Source of the DNA: Heliocidaris erythrogramma
Taxonomy: Eukaryota; Echinodermata; Echinoidea; Camarodonta; Echinometridae
Length of the DNA stretch: 64,000 bases
Assembly: GCA_025617745.1 (NCBI GenBank)
Contig: CM046869.1
Span: 17,934,994-17,998,993, forward strand
Direction: 5' to 3'
The notes under the pieces were generated by a model that saw only the letters and a list, made by a program, of their open reading frames with translations, was not told the DNA's origin and ran no database searches. Shown here one piece after another: positions 10,501 to 21,455 of this stretch (the first letter of the stretch is position 1; every line of letters starts with the position of its first letter). The position numbers and the translations under genes were made by a program.

Positions 10501-13500
10501 TTTGGGTCCCCTACCACTAAGGATGATTCCTACCAAGTTTGGTTGAATTCCGATAATGTGTTTTGGAGAAGAAGATCAGAATCTACATTTTGCCTGGCAG
10601 CGCCCCCCCCCCCCCCCCCCTCCAGTATGTTACCCCCACAGGGCCCCTATAGGGCCACTCAGAGAAATTTCATGAACAACATTCATTCTTCATCTATAGA
10701 GGTATCTCCATACACAATACCAAGTCTGAGCTATGCCTGGTTCTGGAGAAGAAGATGTTTGAAATTTACATAGCTTTTACAATTGGGGGCCCTCCCCCTG
10801 GGCCCCCCTGGGGGCCACATGTACCATTTTAGCAACTTTGGGTCCCCTACCCCTAAGGATGATTCCTACCAAGTTTGGTTGAATTCCGATAATGGGTTTT
10901 GGAGAAGAAGATGAAAATGTAAAAAGTTAACGGACGACGGATGACGCACGACGCACGACGCACGACGCACGACGGACAAATTTCCATCGCAATAGCTCAC
11001 TCGAGCCTTAGGCTCAGGTGAGCTAAAAATCCCCCCACCCCCTTTATGAAAACCTGGATCTATCCTGTAGATACATTAATAGCCAGCATTCCAAGTTCAA
11101 GAAGGCCATGGCATGGACATCTCCTGTATGGCCTATAAGAACCTTGACATAGTCTATGCCTGTCTAACAACACAAGTCCCAGAGCCATACTGTGTGATCC
11201 CAGGACCCAGTCACGTGGGAGCAACAAAACATCCCCCCTCCTCTTTTAAAAAAACCTGGACCCCTGTAGGTACTAACCAGCATTCCGAGTTTCGAGAAGG
11301 CTACGGCATGGACGTTTCCTGTATGGCCTTTGAGCACCCTGACCTGGTCCATACCCGGCTCACGACACAAGGCCCAGAGACGTACTGTGTGATCCCATGA
11401 CCCTGTAGCCTGGAATGAAGAAAGCATGTCATGTACAGACATATTGGAAGGAATATACAGTAGAGTGCAGAATTCTTGGGACACCCTACAGAAAGTCAAA
11501 TAAGGGCAAGTCTAGCGTATATGGTCATCCGCTGTCCCGTATGTTACCAAGAATATCTATACACACACAAAACTGAACATTACTTGTGTCATTTTCCTTG
11601 ATATCAGGTCTGATTTGAGCTCTAGCAAGGATGTTCACTTGACAGAATAATCGGGTATACTAAAATTATGATGATATTGATAATGTATGGAGCCAAATAT
11701 CCTTGGACTTCTCTGTGTAAGCTCTATTCAAATGACGAAAATGATGATTCTTGGGCAATAAAGCGGGGGACTGATGCCATCAGACAAGTACCACCCACCC
11801 AAGGATCAGAACGCTATCCCTCCTTCTACGACAAAGCTCCTAGAGGGGAATTTGCTTGGGGGGGAGGGTATTTTTCATAGCAGCCCTGCCAAATGAACAT
11901 CGATATCGAATCAACTTGAATGCTTCGAAAAAACATCACACCAAACCCAACTACACTTACCAGCAAACGATCTTTGGCGCTAAAGGCACAGCACTGCACC
12001 AAGTTCTTGTGTCCAGTAAGTATGTTTCTGGGTGTTCCAGTCTGTTAGGGGACAATCAAACCAACAAACACTTTATAAGACATGACAAGTCATTAGGTCA
12101 TGCCAAAGCCCATTTTCATTTTTAGTAAGCACTTTTCATCAGATTTTGTTTCAAACTTAAATGATAAATAGCACAATACTAGCAATTCTAAGCTCTTGTG
12201 AAGATCTTAATTCCTCCATTTTATTACTGGGTGGGAAGCTGTCAGCAAAGTCAAGTCTTAGCAATGCCTCAATATGGGGAGTTTTGATAGATTAGCTCTC
12301 AGACTCAGGAAAGTTTGAGATTTTCTACAGAGAAAGAGTTTCCCCACGGGTGACTTTTACCTTAGTTTCCTTTATTTTCTCTTTCCAAGCTTAACATTTT
12401 AAATTTGTGGTACTTTTTTTAATTAATCATCTTATCTCATTTCCTTCAAATCTGATGTCAAGGTGGGCTCTTTCCTTTAAAAGCATGCTTACAATAAAAT
12501 CAAAATAAATCTTCTGATGCATGTGCATCATTTCACAGGTACAGACCAAATCATCAATTGAGAGCCAGAAAGGTGTAAGCAAGTATACATGTTAAAGTAT
12601 ATGAGTTAATGCCCTTCTGGCTGTAAGGAGACAAAATACCTGTGGCAGGGTCTCTGACATTTGTTCCCAGCGATGAATCCTCCAAGCTTTATCTCCTTGA
12701 AAGGTATAGTATTAGAGTTCGGGTTGCAATTGGGTTTAGGTTAAGTTAGGGTTAGGGTTAGGGGTAGGAGAAGTGTTAGGTCCAGGTTTGCAGTTAAAAA
12801 TTGGGTTCTTAACCCTTTCAAGACAAGAATTATTTAAGGGCTAAATTGATCACATTTTGTACTTCAAATTGGCAACAATGATGTTTTTCTTTTAGTGCTA
12901 AATGGATCTAATAAGGTGTAATGTGTTTGAAAACAATATACATGGTTAGGGACTTTGTCGAAAAGTTGAAAAAAATTGCCAATTATGATAAAATAAACAA
13001 TGATTTTGAACCTCTTAATGTGTTGCTGATTTAAGGATTTTAAAGCTCATTTTTGTTCTTAAAATTGCTGGCAAACGCAATATGGTCGTGCAACAAAAAT
13101 GGACATAGTGTGTACGGAAATTTTTGCTCTTTCTACTCGTGCAACTGGTTTCTTTTTTTAGAGCTCTGAATCAAAATTTATTGAGGCAAACCACAAAATG
13201 TGGTCAATTGTCCGGTAAGGGACTGCGGAGCAATCGTTGCAGGAGCATGTGTCGTACAACCATGCAGTATCTTACCTCAAGATTCCAGACGATAGCAGTG
13301 TAGTCCCAACCTCCTGAGCAGAGTAGCTTTCCATCATTGGAGAATCCTACAGTCTCAACGCACCTTGAATGGCCTGTAAGTAAGAGAAAGTTGCAGTTTG
13401 TAGTACATCAAATGCTGTAGTTTAAATTTTGCTGAATAAACATAGAGCGCTTCATCGACCTTTGTGTTAAGTTGTAACACACAGCGAATGGCAAATAATT

Positions 13501-15555
13501 ACATAATATTGACTGACCTTCAGATGGATAACAGAATCATATTGTCCCGAGTCGAAGAAAACGGCAATATGGTTCTTTTAAGAGCCATTCAATATTATTA
13601 TTACCTATATCATATATATGCCTATTATATAGCAATTACAAACACGTCCGTTTGCCTGTCAGTGCCTCTAATTTCAGGTTATTCATACAGGTATGTAATC
13701 TGGGCCAAGCAATTGTGATGTAAATTGTTACTGTGCATATCCATTGTTTAAGCCTTTGTACACTTTAAGGCGTACACAATACTGCACGTATGGACTTTAA
13801 TAAAAGCGCACCGACGTCAAGAAAGGGTGGCATATGTCAAAATGTTGCCCTCTTTATTAGTTTATTGTGTCTATGGGGAAAACCCGGAAGAGGGCAATAT
13901 GGCAAATATTTCCCGTTCCGGTTACAGATTCGGAGTAGCGTACAAAATATGTTTTTTTATTTTGCAGATAAAAATAAAATCATGGATATTCACTCAAAAA
14001 ATGCACTTAACAGTGCAATATGAAACATCATCAGAATCTCACTAATGAGTGAGATTAATTTGTTTACCGGTACCTACAAATACTAGTGAAATTCTCATCG
14101 CAAGAAATGATTTTGGAATCTCATTACTTGATCTGTGTAATGGCCCTACTACTTGGTGCTCCGACATATGCTAGGACAATTCTGCGCTAATTTCAGAAGA
14201 GATAAAAGGGTTAAAATTGCAATTGGGTTTTAGGTTAGCTTTTAGGTATAGGGTTAGAGTTTAGGGTTCGGTCCAGGGTTAAAATCAAGAAGCCAGTTAT
14301 TGTAGGATATTGACCGTTGAGGGCAATGGTCACCAGAGCATAAGTCCTACAACCTACTACTTTGCTCAAAGTCTTACACTGTATTTGAAGTCAAGGAGTA
14401 CGTCATCTCATCTTCTATGTATTGTGCTATGCTTCTGTTTTGCCATACCTCATTTGAATATGTATGTATCACTTATTTTATGCCTAGAAATAAAATAAAA
14501 TAACTTAAATAAATAAACAAACATGTATGTAAGTAAGTATAAAGGAAATAAATAAAGAAAGAAATAATTAAATAAACAAATTATACATGTATATTGAGCA
14601 CTGATTTCAGCTATCAAAGGACACTAGGATACTTCTATTTATTGCTCTATTGCTCTATCCCCCAGGGCCATACTGCCTTCGCCTCTACAATACAATAAGT
14701 GTTCAGTTGTAAATAAAAAAAGCTTTTTCTAGACCAAATATACAATTGAATTTCTACATTATTGGGCAGGACTTCCCACCCACATTATCAAGATAGGGTT
14801 AAACTCACCTGTAAGTTTATAGACAATTTCTGCATTTCTCGTTCTCCACACAATTACTGTTCTGTCATACGAAGCACTAGCTATGAAGCGACTGTCAGGC
14901 GACACTGCTACTCCTTTTATTGCACCTTTGAATAGATTTGGATTCGATCATTATGAATACAACAAATAGATAAAACATGTATATACCTACATGTATCTTG
15001 GTTAGAGGGACTAGCTAAATGGTAATCAAGGTTCAGAGTAGCAGAAAAAAAGATTTCTTTACCAAATATTCAAAGGCATATTTACAATAGCTATGAACAA
15101 TTACAATAGCAAGATAGCTTTTCACAAACTATATTTTCTGTTTTTTTAAATATAAACATACATACATGTATGTAATACATATATATACCGGTATATATTT
15201 ATCAACAGCAACAGGAAAATTATTTTAAATGTTAAATGTTAGCTCTTCTGGTTGATAAAATAAATAAAACAAATTTCTGCATCAGTCTATGTATTACTAA
15301 GACTAGAAAAGTGTCCAAATCAATAGTCTAAGAGCACTCAAGCAATTACAATTTCAAGTCTATGACTGATACATTAGTGAACTTGCTCACCTGAAGTGTC
15401 TTTTCATTTGCATTCTTTTCTCAATTTCTCATACCTTTGTGCCCGAAAAACCTGCAAACCAGGACATTGTTAGGTCTGTTCCAAACCCGCACCCTGCCAT
15501 CATCAGATCCTGTCACCATCATCTCAAGATCTCGGGAGAATGCAACACAATTGAC
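7516..15555 (-). CDS. WDR38: WDR38-like seven-bladed WD40 repeat protein (5' exon not found)
   Basis: Coding exons in transcript order are 15555-15435, 14925-14809, 13373-13276, 12041-11961, 11409-11278, 9242-9093, 8645-8598 and 7719-7516. All have AG/GT borders and compatible phases (0,1,1,0,0,0,0,0). Together they give about 316 residues. Six blade ends are visible: VRVWN, VIVWR, AIVWN, VRLWA, VRLWS and VKVWD. The strands before them carry GSDDG, SASYD, SGGWD, TGSWD, TGSWD and SASDD. Blade order, the repeated TGSWD, and a last blade that ends in SGAA without a WD match WDR38 as I know it from vertebrates. The C-terminus is an acidic tail (ENDNEEKEEEEGKREIDE) ending at 7516. The first exon, about 25 residues plus the ATG by comparison with WDR38, is not visible between 15556 and 16345. 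It may lie beyond the tandem array or be lost. The protein is probably a beta-propeller scaffold, and its cellular role is poorly known. Confidence 0.82.
7720..8597. other. Last intron of the WD40 gene
   Basis: Lies between the terminal exon (acceptor TAG just above 7719) and the 48-nt exon at 8598-8645. No other exon was seen. The plus-strand open frame at 8151-8360 has no recognisable domain. Confidence 0.5.
9362..9462 (-). pseudogene. Decayed partial duplicate of WD40 exon 5
   Basis: The segment aligns by eye with the first part of the real exon at 11278-11409, sharing CTGGTCCATACCC and GACACAAGGCCCAGAGA on the plus strand. It is incomplete at its low-coordinate end and has lost the acceptor. 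It lies in the intron between exons 5 and 6. Confidence 0.6.
9532..9663 (-). pseudogene. Full-length duplicate of WD40 exon 5, acceptor lost
   Basis: It is 132 nt, like the real exon, has no stop, and keeps the donor GTTAGT. The acceptor AG is changed to AT. The reading contains SWDH and GMDQVRVLKG like the original. The conserved blade residues are altered: the real exon reads GHTGN and this one GNTGN, and TVRLW has become MVGFW. It is probably not spliced in. Confidence 0.75.
9675..11029. mobile_element. Composite foldback-type element with internal monomers, copy 2
   Basis: Same ends as the element at 4783-6590: AACAAGAGCCCCAGGGGG at the left, and CTCAGGTGAGCTAAAAA at the right. Monomer markers (TGGTTCTGG) occur at 10077, 10402 and 10738, a period of 325-336 bp that varies with poly-C length. 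A CACGACG minisatellite lies at about 10932-10978. It sits in an intron of the WD40 gene between two decayed exon duplicates. The frames that look open inside it, repeating GPPGGHMYH and SPTPKDDSYQVW, are monomer translations. Confidence 0.65.
11084..11213 (-). pseudogene. Duplicate of WD40 exon 5 with broken splice sites and a stop
   Basis: Clear homology to the real exon at 11278-11409, reading TGSWDHTVWLWDLCC, then an in-frame TAG. A one-base deletion follows near its 3' end. The acceptor AG has become AC and the donor GT has become GC. The copy lies about 65 bp downstream, in transcript sense, of the real exon. Confidence 0.8.
12561..12622. repeat. Short hairpin repeat, AGAGCCAGAAGGG family
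   Basis: Begins GAGCCAGAAAGGTGT and ends GCCCTTCTGGCT, an inverted repeat with a loop of about 35 bases. Better-preserved relatives lie at 26141-26198 and 45863-45922. Here one arm has a G-to-A change. Confidence 0.6.
12715..13262. repeat. TTAGGG-rich dispersed repeat split by another element
   Basis: The left part (12715-12808) contains GGGTTGCAATTGGG and TTAGGGTTAGGG. The right part (about 13216-13262) contains ACTGCGGAGCAATCGTTG and GGAGCATGTGTCGTACAAC. Uninterrupted relatives lie at about 14158-14347, 15678-15870 and 16338-16480. It is a dispersed element family rather than a telomeric array. Confidence 0.55.
12809..13215. mobile_element. MITE with TTAACCCTTTCAAGA ends, nested
   Basis: The left end TTAACCCTTTCAAGACA matches the family also found at 33742-34111 and 53227-53597, where the right end is the inverted copy CTTGAAAGGGTTA. 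Here the right end has decayed. The interior shares CACATTTTGT...CAAATTGGCAACAA and CCACAAAATGTGGTCAATT. Confidence 0.6.
14158..14347. repeat. Degenerate TTAGGG-rich dispersed repeat
   Basis: Shares AATTGCAATTGGGTTTTAGG, TCGGTCCAGGGTT and the distal GGTCACCAGAGCATAAGTCC with the relatives at 12715 and 15678. It is intronic to the WD40 gene. Confidence 0.5.
14483..14595. repeat. AT-rich low-complexity run
   Basis: Imperfect (AAATA)n and (AAAT)n sequence in an intron of the WD40 gene. No other signal. Confidence 0.7.
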
Positions 15556-15677
15556 CTACAAAAACAATTTTAAGAAAGAGAGCAGGATAAAAATATTACC
15601 AATATCAGTTATATTTACATTGTGCATATATCCGTCCAAGGGGATGCACAAGGGGCCTACGCAAAGGGTGTTCTGAC

Positions 15678-15870
15678 ATCTGGTCCGGCGACAATTACTC
15701 TGGGCTTTATTTTGTCAAAGATACTGGGTTAGGGTTGCAATTGGGTTTTATGTTAGGTTTAGGGTTAGCATTAGGGCTGGGTATAGAGTTTGGTCCAGGG
15801 TTAAGGTTTAGAATTCGATTAGTGTACAAAACTGACGCGGAGCAATTGTCACCGGAGCATGTATTGTAAA
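15678..15870. mobile_element. TTAGGG-rich MITE, best-preserved copy
   Basis: The ends are inverted relative to each other: GGTCCGGCGACAATTACTC at the left and GAGCAATTGTCACCGGAGC at the right. Interior: GGTTGCAATTGGGTTTTATG, TTAGGTTTAGGGTTAGC, GTTTGGTCCAGGGTTAAGG. A sibling of this element lies at the left edge of tandem unit A. Confidence 0.6.
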
Positions 15871-16093
15871 AACACAAAGTTTTTCTACTACATATAGGTG
15901 TACATGTTTACACATTCAAACCGATGACATCGAACAAAGAGAACAATGGGTCATCGGTATTAATTCAATAGGTCATCGGTTGTCAACAATTGGTGAGGTT
16001 TATTCCGTCAATGAATTTTGTGACGCAATTCAATAGTGGAGTCATCGGTTGAAATTCGAACAATAGAAAACATAGAGAGGTGTACATGTATGC

Positions 16094-16230
16094 ACAGTGG
16101 AGTGGTTTCAACACTTGACTGGAGATGCGAAGTCATGGGTTTAATCCCTGACACATCACTTAAATCCTTCAGTAAAACATTTTATCTACAGCTTTAACTG
16201 CTGAATGCACAAGACAAAAAATATATAATG
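16094..16230 (+). mobile_element. Remnant of a tRNA-derived SINE
   Basis: A tRNA-like head is followed by the B-box-like GGGTTTAATCCC (canonical GGTTCGAATCC, decayed), then CCTTCAGTAAAACATTTTATC and CTGCTGAATGCAC. This order matches tRNA-type SINEs of echinoderms as I recall them. It cannot be a working tRNA gene, because the acceptor stem and A box are not recognisable. Confidence 0.45.
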
Positions 16231-16345
16231 TCTGCCAATTAACCAAAGTTGTTGGAAAATCTTGAATATCCAAGTATAATAGTGCTGTGTGTACAAGACG
16301 AATCTGGCAATTCCTTGTAAACAATACATGGCTCTGGGCTTTATT

Positions 16346-18036
16346 TTGTCAAGGACAGGATTAGGGTTAGGTTTAGAGTTACGGATACATTAAGAGTTTG
16401 GTCGAGGATCAAAGTTGGAATTCAGGTAGCTTTGGATATTGACTGCGAAGTAATTATTGTAGGGGCATGTGTCCTACAACCCGCATACAAGGCGCCTCCC
16501 AGTGCAGTCAAACACAACTTTTTTTACGACAGCCCATCAACTTAGCCTAAGTATTCAACTTAAAGCATCATTTATGTATAGCACAAATTTTGAGCGAAAT
16601 CGGTTATGATTTGTGTATTTAGATCAAATTTTCATCTTGTATGGGATTTAAAGCATCTTCCGAAAAGATTTTCCAGGCTCCGGGGGCGCCCTATGAAGTT
16701 TTTCTAATTTCATAATCATAATCATCAGAAGAGGACTGAAACCCTTTTCAATGAATTATTTGGGACAAGTACAGGGTGTAACCATTACAACCTTTGTCAA
16801 GTCTTTTCTGTTGATTTCTGAAATGACTCTTTTTTACAATTACACTAAAGATATTAAAAAATTGTATACAAGGTCACGTAAGTGGGGCCAAATATGCAAG
16901 ATATGTGAAGTAAGTCTTGATTGTATGATCAAGGGCAAAGCACTCTGTTTGCAGTGATTCAAGCCCATATCCCCTTGACCGAACATCAATAGCGTAAACT
17001 CTAAATACACAACTTGTGCTAATTTTCTTGAGCATGAAAATGCACAACTAGTCCTAATACCCCAGTTGCACCAGTGAGACAGACATCAGACTGACAACGG
17101 ACTGAACCAAAAATTATGTTACCCAGAATGGCTGACAGTTTGTTGATTATTGGTCAGTTTGGAGTTGGTTTAGCAGTGTGACTGAGGCAGTCATAAATCA
17201 AAAGTAAATTCTGAAAACCATGAAGTGTAAAAAAAAGGCATTTTTTTTTTCAATGCCACAGTGGGTGACATCCAAATTAATTGGATCACCTCCCACACAG
17301 CCTTTTTTGACCTCGTATCTAACAACAACTTGATTTTACTCTGGAATATGATCAACAAAATGCTATCTTGGATAAACTATACAATTTCCTATATGATTTC
17401 AAGTGCAAATGATGCAGCAATATGAATCTGTTCAACAAGCTGGTTTTCAATCATCCTTTAACATGACTTTTCTTTAAATATTTCACATGAACATGTATTA
17501 TTTAATGATGAATAATTTGTCTAAATGACTTGTTCAGGCTTAATGGATATTTTCTGTTTTTGATAACAAGTGTTTGATACATGATAATTTTAGTTATTCA
17601 TCATTCATTATTAAATGTCCTGCACATACATTTAAGCTTGCTGCAAACTCGTAATAAGCTTGCGGCACGCTTAATAAGTGTGTTTTTCAGAAAATAAGAT
17701 TGCTGCAAGCATAAAACGAGCTTAGAAAATTATTTCTGGCTTGCGTGGAAAAGAGGCAAGCTTGCTGTGAGCTTTGCACAATAACCAAATGGAAATTTCT
17801 TGTTTGAGGATAGTAAATAGCATTTTTCTTTAAGAGCATACAAAATACAAAACGAACTGATTTCCCCTAGTTGGCTTAGCTATAATTTGTAGCATGAAAA
17901 CAATGCAAAATGCACAATATTGTTGAAAATCATAATTTCATGGCAAAAATTTAGAATCATATTATTAGCACATGGAGCTGGTAAAATAACTGTACGAGCA
18001 TACTTAAGTTGAATAATATCAAAACAGTCATTTGGG
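16346..18036. other. 5' part of unit A, no gene seen
   Basis: Non-coding. A cluster of GCTTGC/GCAAGC palindromic motifs lies at about 17633-17775. The open frame at 16751-16957 recurs unchanged at 35691 and 55202, but only because the whole unit is repeated; it has no domain signature. The same sequence fills 35280-37211 in unit B and 54788-56722 in unit C. Confidence 0.5.
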
Positions 18037-18230
18037 TACAGTGAAACCTGTCTATAAAGACCGCTCAAGGGAGACAAGAAAAGCGGTCTTCATGAGCAGG
18101 TGGTGTTTATGTACAGGTTCCTTTAATACACGTTTCAATGAGAAACACTTTTCAAGGGAAACAAAAATTGTGGTCTTTATAGACAGGCGGTCTTTCTATA
18201 CAGGTGGTCGCTAAAGCAGGTTTGACTGTA
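18037..18230. mobile_element. TACAGT...ACTGTA inverted-repeat element, unit A
   Basis: Ends are TACAGTGAAACCTG and CAGGTTTGACTGTA. The interior repeats TCTATAAAGACCG and GGTCTTTATAGACAGG in both orientations, a pattern seen in widespread non-autonomous elements of marine invertebrates. Copies occur at 37212-37405 and 56723-56916. Confidence 0.7.
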
Positions 18231-18579
18231 ATATCTTTTACATTCTGGATGCATCTTTTATTGCAACTACCACAAAGCTACCTTAAAAAGAACCTCTTAA
18301 ACTTAACCTCTTAACCCATAGACTACGGGAACCGGTTGGCTCCTTTATTAAGCCTATGAGAGTTAAAGAATTCAGTGGTCAACACTTAACTTTTGCCTTA
18401 ACTGCAGATTTTGTGTTTTTCAAAATAGTTTTAAATAGATTTATGCAGAGTTCCACCATTCTCCTATCAGTGCTTAAACTGTTAGATATGCATAATACAT
18501 TAAATGGTATTATGTTCTTTTCAATTTTTGTCCAGAAATCTATTGTGCATGAATCTAGTTCAGAATGTAGCAAAAATTT

Positions 18580-18656
18580 TGTATATGTATTTTAATCTAC
18601 TGTTACCATGTATATTGATTTTATCTTGCGAAATAAAATTGAATTGAATTGAATTG
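18580..18656 (+). mobile_element. LINE 3'-tail insertion, only in unit A
   Basis: Units B and C read GTAGCAAAAATTTCACGC without interruption at the matching sites (near 37745 and 57256). Unit A has about 80 extra bases ending in ATAAAATTGAATTGAATTGA. The insertion is flanked by AAAAATTT on both sides, consistent with a target-site duplication. A short 5'-truncated insertion with a simple-repeat tail suggests a non-LTR retrotransposon. Confidence 0.65.
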
Positions 18657-19092
18657 AAAAAATTTCACGCTACATTCCTCTCCTGAAACTTTAACTTTTT
18701 TTCATCAAAAACGGGGGCACGATTTAGACTTCATAATTAGTTTACAGATCTTTTCAAAAGGCTTTCAACTCAATTGTCATGAACATATAAACACCCAGTT
18801 TAAATAAAACTTTTAAAGGCCAAACAACCATAACGTCATTTTAACGTCATGTCATTGCTTTATCAATTTCACTCTTGCATAAATTAATAGCAAACAAAAT
18901 ACAGTAGCATTGGCAGTCACTTACATTGTGAAGTGGGTTCACTTTGTGCTATGGGCTAGTTCTTTTAATACGTTCCATATTAGTGCACAATCTATTTGGG
19001 CCTCTCATGCAGCGCACAATCAAGTTAAATTCTTAACACAAGCAGTTTTGTTGAATTGCTGGGAAACTTCTACCATCATATATAAAGCCAAG

Positions 19093-19907
19093 ATGCAGCG
19101 TCTCATAGTGATTTTGATCATTTCTATGATCCTAGTGGCTAGTTTACTGGATGAAACAGGTAAGATATTAAAAAGTACATATTTTAGAAACCAAGATTCA
19201 TAGATATAGTTAACCTTAAATGAGTCAACCCATTGGGACCTTTAGATCAAAGAATATGTTTTCTTGAGAATTAACTTCATGACAAAACATAAGCAACAGT
19301 CTGAACTGATATTCATACTGCCACGTTATACTACTGTACAGCTGATTTCTTTAACCCCTACTTGCATGGCCTCCAAGTTTTGGGTCAATTGTAAAAAAAA
19401 AAAATAAAATTAAGAGTTACAATCTGACTTCAAAACCTTTACTTCATTATTGAATAAAGTACTAATTTTACATTAGCAGAGGCATGTGTTACTGTTTTAG
19501 AAGCAAAAAATGTAGATCTTCTGGGTCCGAATATATTGCAAAACACTCAAAATCTTGGTCGGGATGTGATGTCCATATATAGCACTGAAGGGGTTAATTT
19601 TTAACAATAAAATGAATTTAGAATATGAATTTAAATGAGATTCCTAATCAATTTCCTACTTCTTACATGTAATTGTTCAATGCTTCACATTCCAGAAGGG
19701 GGGATGAGCATAGGCGCAAGGCGTCCTCGTCGAATCCGTTTTGGTCGTATTATCAGAGAAACGAAGGAAGAGGAAATGGCTGTGGTAAGATTTTTATCAC
19801 ATTAAACAAACATTTCTTTTTAACATATATCAAAGTAATTGCTTATGAACAATTTACAACCAGGTAACTGATTACAAAAGCTGATAATTAAAGCTACTAC
19901 AATGAAA

Positions 19908-19939
<32 letters not shown>

Positions 19940-20766
19940 CGGCTACATACAAATATATATTAAATACATATTCTTGTAGTGCATGCTCTGGAGTTGTATA
20001 CCAGTACCTAATATGTGTATCCATGGCTTTAGAATTTCTCAAGTGCATTATACAGTGCTTCCCAGAGAAAACGAAGCCGAGATTTATCGATGTTTAATCA
20101 TATCTTAATCACAAAACTGATTAATAAATGACATATATTTGTAACCCTTGATTCCTCTTCATTCACTTGATGCCACTCATATGATACATACTTCACATAT
20201 GAGTGAATAAAGACAATATGAAGCAGGGCTACCAAAAAGTCGTTTGGCCAACGATATCTGAATTTCAAATAGATAATCATATTTCTAGAATGTTCATTTT
20301 CTGCCCTTTCATATGACACCTCAATCGGAAAAATGAGCCAGGGATGACAAAGCTCTGTTGGTGTAAAGTTGCTTGCATTTCCATGATTTATTAAACAAAT
20401 CCGTTTGAGGTGGCTGCCTGTCCTAGCAATAAACAAATAAGACAAAAGACTTCATGCACGGCTGATCATCAACAAAATTGAGTGGTGAGTACAAAATGAT
20501 AAAAGCTGATTGAGAGTGAGGTACGTTTTCATAAACCTACTTGACCATGCAATTAACAACAGCAACAAGTATTTCTGGTAACAGAATGGGGACGATCTGG
20601 GAGACTTTAATTATCTCATCATTACACAACTATTAAACTACATTCTATGGTACCAAAACACTGTAATTCTGTTTGCTTTGTTTTTTCTATTCAGAAAATA
20701 TCACCTCTCAAGATGAAATTGAAAGATGAAAACAAGCTAGGGGAGAAGGCTTTTGAGGAAAACTGA
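19093..20766 (+). CDS. P1, small secreted Arg-rich peptide precursor, unit A
   Basis: Three exons (19093-19159, 19696-19784, 20695-20766) with GT/AG borders and phases 1 and 0 give 75 residues. Residues 1 to about 17 form a signal peptide: MQR, then a hydrophobic run LIVILIISMILVAS. An acidic LLDETE follows. The core is R31-R43 (RRPRRIRFGRIIR, seven Arg in 13 residues), then the acidic TKEEE. The C-terminus is Lys/Glu-rich and ends at N75. There is no cysteine anywhere. The start was chosen because it opens directly on the signal peptide and aligns with the P2 start; the in-frame sequence upstream lacks an ATG. An AATAAA lies 244 bp after the stop. P2 downstream is a paralog on the same strand. 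I do not recognise the family. A secreted cationic effector (antimicrobial type) or a processed peptide hormone are both possible; function is unproven. Confidence 0.72.
19909..19937. repeat. (TG)n microsatellite in P1 intron 2
   Basis: Simple TG run following AATGAAAA. The same run recurs in P1 intron 2 of units B (from about 38984) and C (from about 58505), with slightly different lengths. Confidence 0.9.
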
Positions 20767-21009
20767 ATGCCACCGGAAGACGCATGGAATTAGCTAGACC
20801 TCCGAAGTCATGAAAAATATCTTTAAAAGTAGCATAGTAATGAATGAATATCAAAAGAAGACGATTGCAGCTTGTCATCGTGCTCATGCCTAGTATATTT
20901 TGATAATGATAATTGTTTTTCCCACATTACACAAGATAGCAGGACCATGAAGTCATCTACGCTATTAGTCTGTAGAGGCAGACTCTATTTTGAACTTTAA
21001 ACACAATGC

Positions 21010-21015
21010 AATAAA
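21010..21015 (+). terminator. Polyadenylation signal of P1, unit A
   Basis: Canonical AATAAA in CAATAAAACTTTGAGCC, 244 bp after the stop. It is conserved in unit B (40085-40090) and unit C (59604-59609). Confidence 0.55.
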
Positions 21016-21426
21016 ACTTTGAGCCAACCCTAACTGGCAGTCTCCAGCTGAGTCAAAGCATCAGAATCCGGTAGAGCACAGGGCCTATGTGGGATGCAGT
21101 AGAACATGTAGTCGTCACGGTTCAGACTCTCTTGTTATGCATTACAACTGACAATGTTTTGTGGCTGCAAACTAATTCACTATAGTGAGAGATGTGGGCT
21201 TTGAATTGATCAAATTTATTTTCTGCACAGGATAGATTAATGGGAGATTAGAATTGATACCTCTGCACTGTAGCTATCTTCAACACTTCCCTGCTTCAAC
21301 TATGCAATTAGATGCAAATGTAAATTACTTAAAGTGATTTGGTAACTTTGTAGAGGCTTGATAAAATCTGAGCTGCCTGGCCTTACATGATATCAATGTA
21401 TGTAATATGTTGTAAAAATGAAGCCT

Positions 21427-21455
21427 GGGGGGGGGGGGGGGGGGGGGGGGGGGGG
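21427..21455. repeat. 29-base poly-G tract, unit A
   Basis: Uninterrupted run of 29 G. Unit C has the same site with 17 G, one A and 7 G (60021-60045). Unit B lacks the tract and its flanks. Confidence 0.95.

Noticed and set aside
6016-10773. Repeated open frames reading GPPGGHMYH and SPTPKDDSYQVW
   Set aside because: They follow the 325-336-bp monomers of the foldback element and shift frame with poly-C length.
12741-12765. Interstitial telomere repeat (TTAGGGTTAGGG)
   Set aside because: Only two or three units, within a dispersed repeat that recurs at 14158, 15678 and 16338.
16751-16957. 68-codon open frame identical in three units
   Set aside because: Identity reflects duplication of the whole unit. 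No ATG context, domain or splice support.
18910-19203. 97-codon frame that includes P1 exon 1
   Set aside because: The added N-terminal part has no ATG start and would bury the signal peptide. It also runs through the splice donor into the intron.
19696-19784. P1 as a strongylocin-type defensin
   Set aside because: The predicted mature chain has no cysteine.
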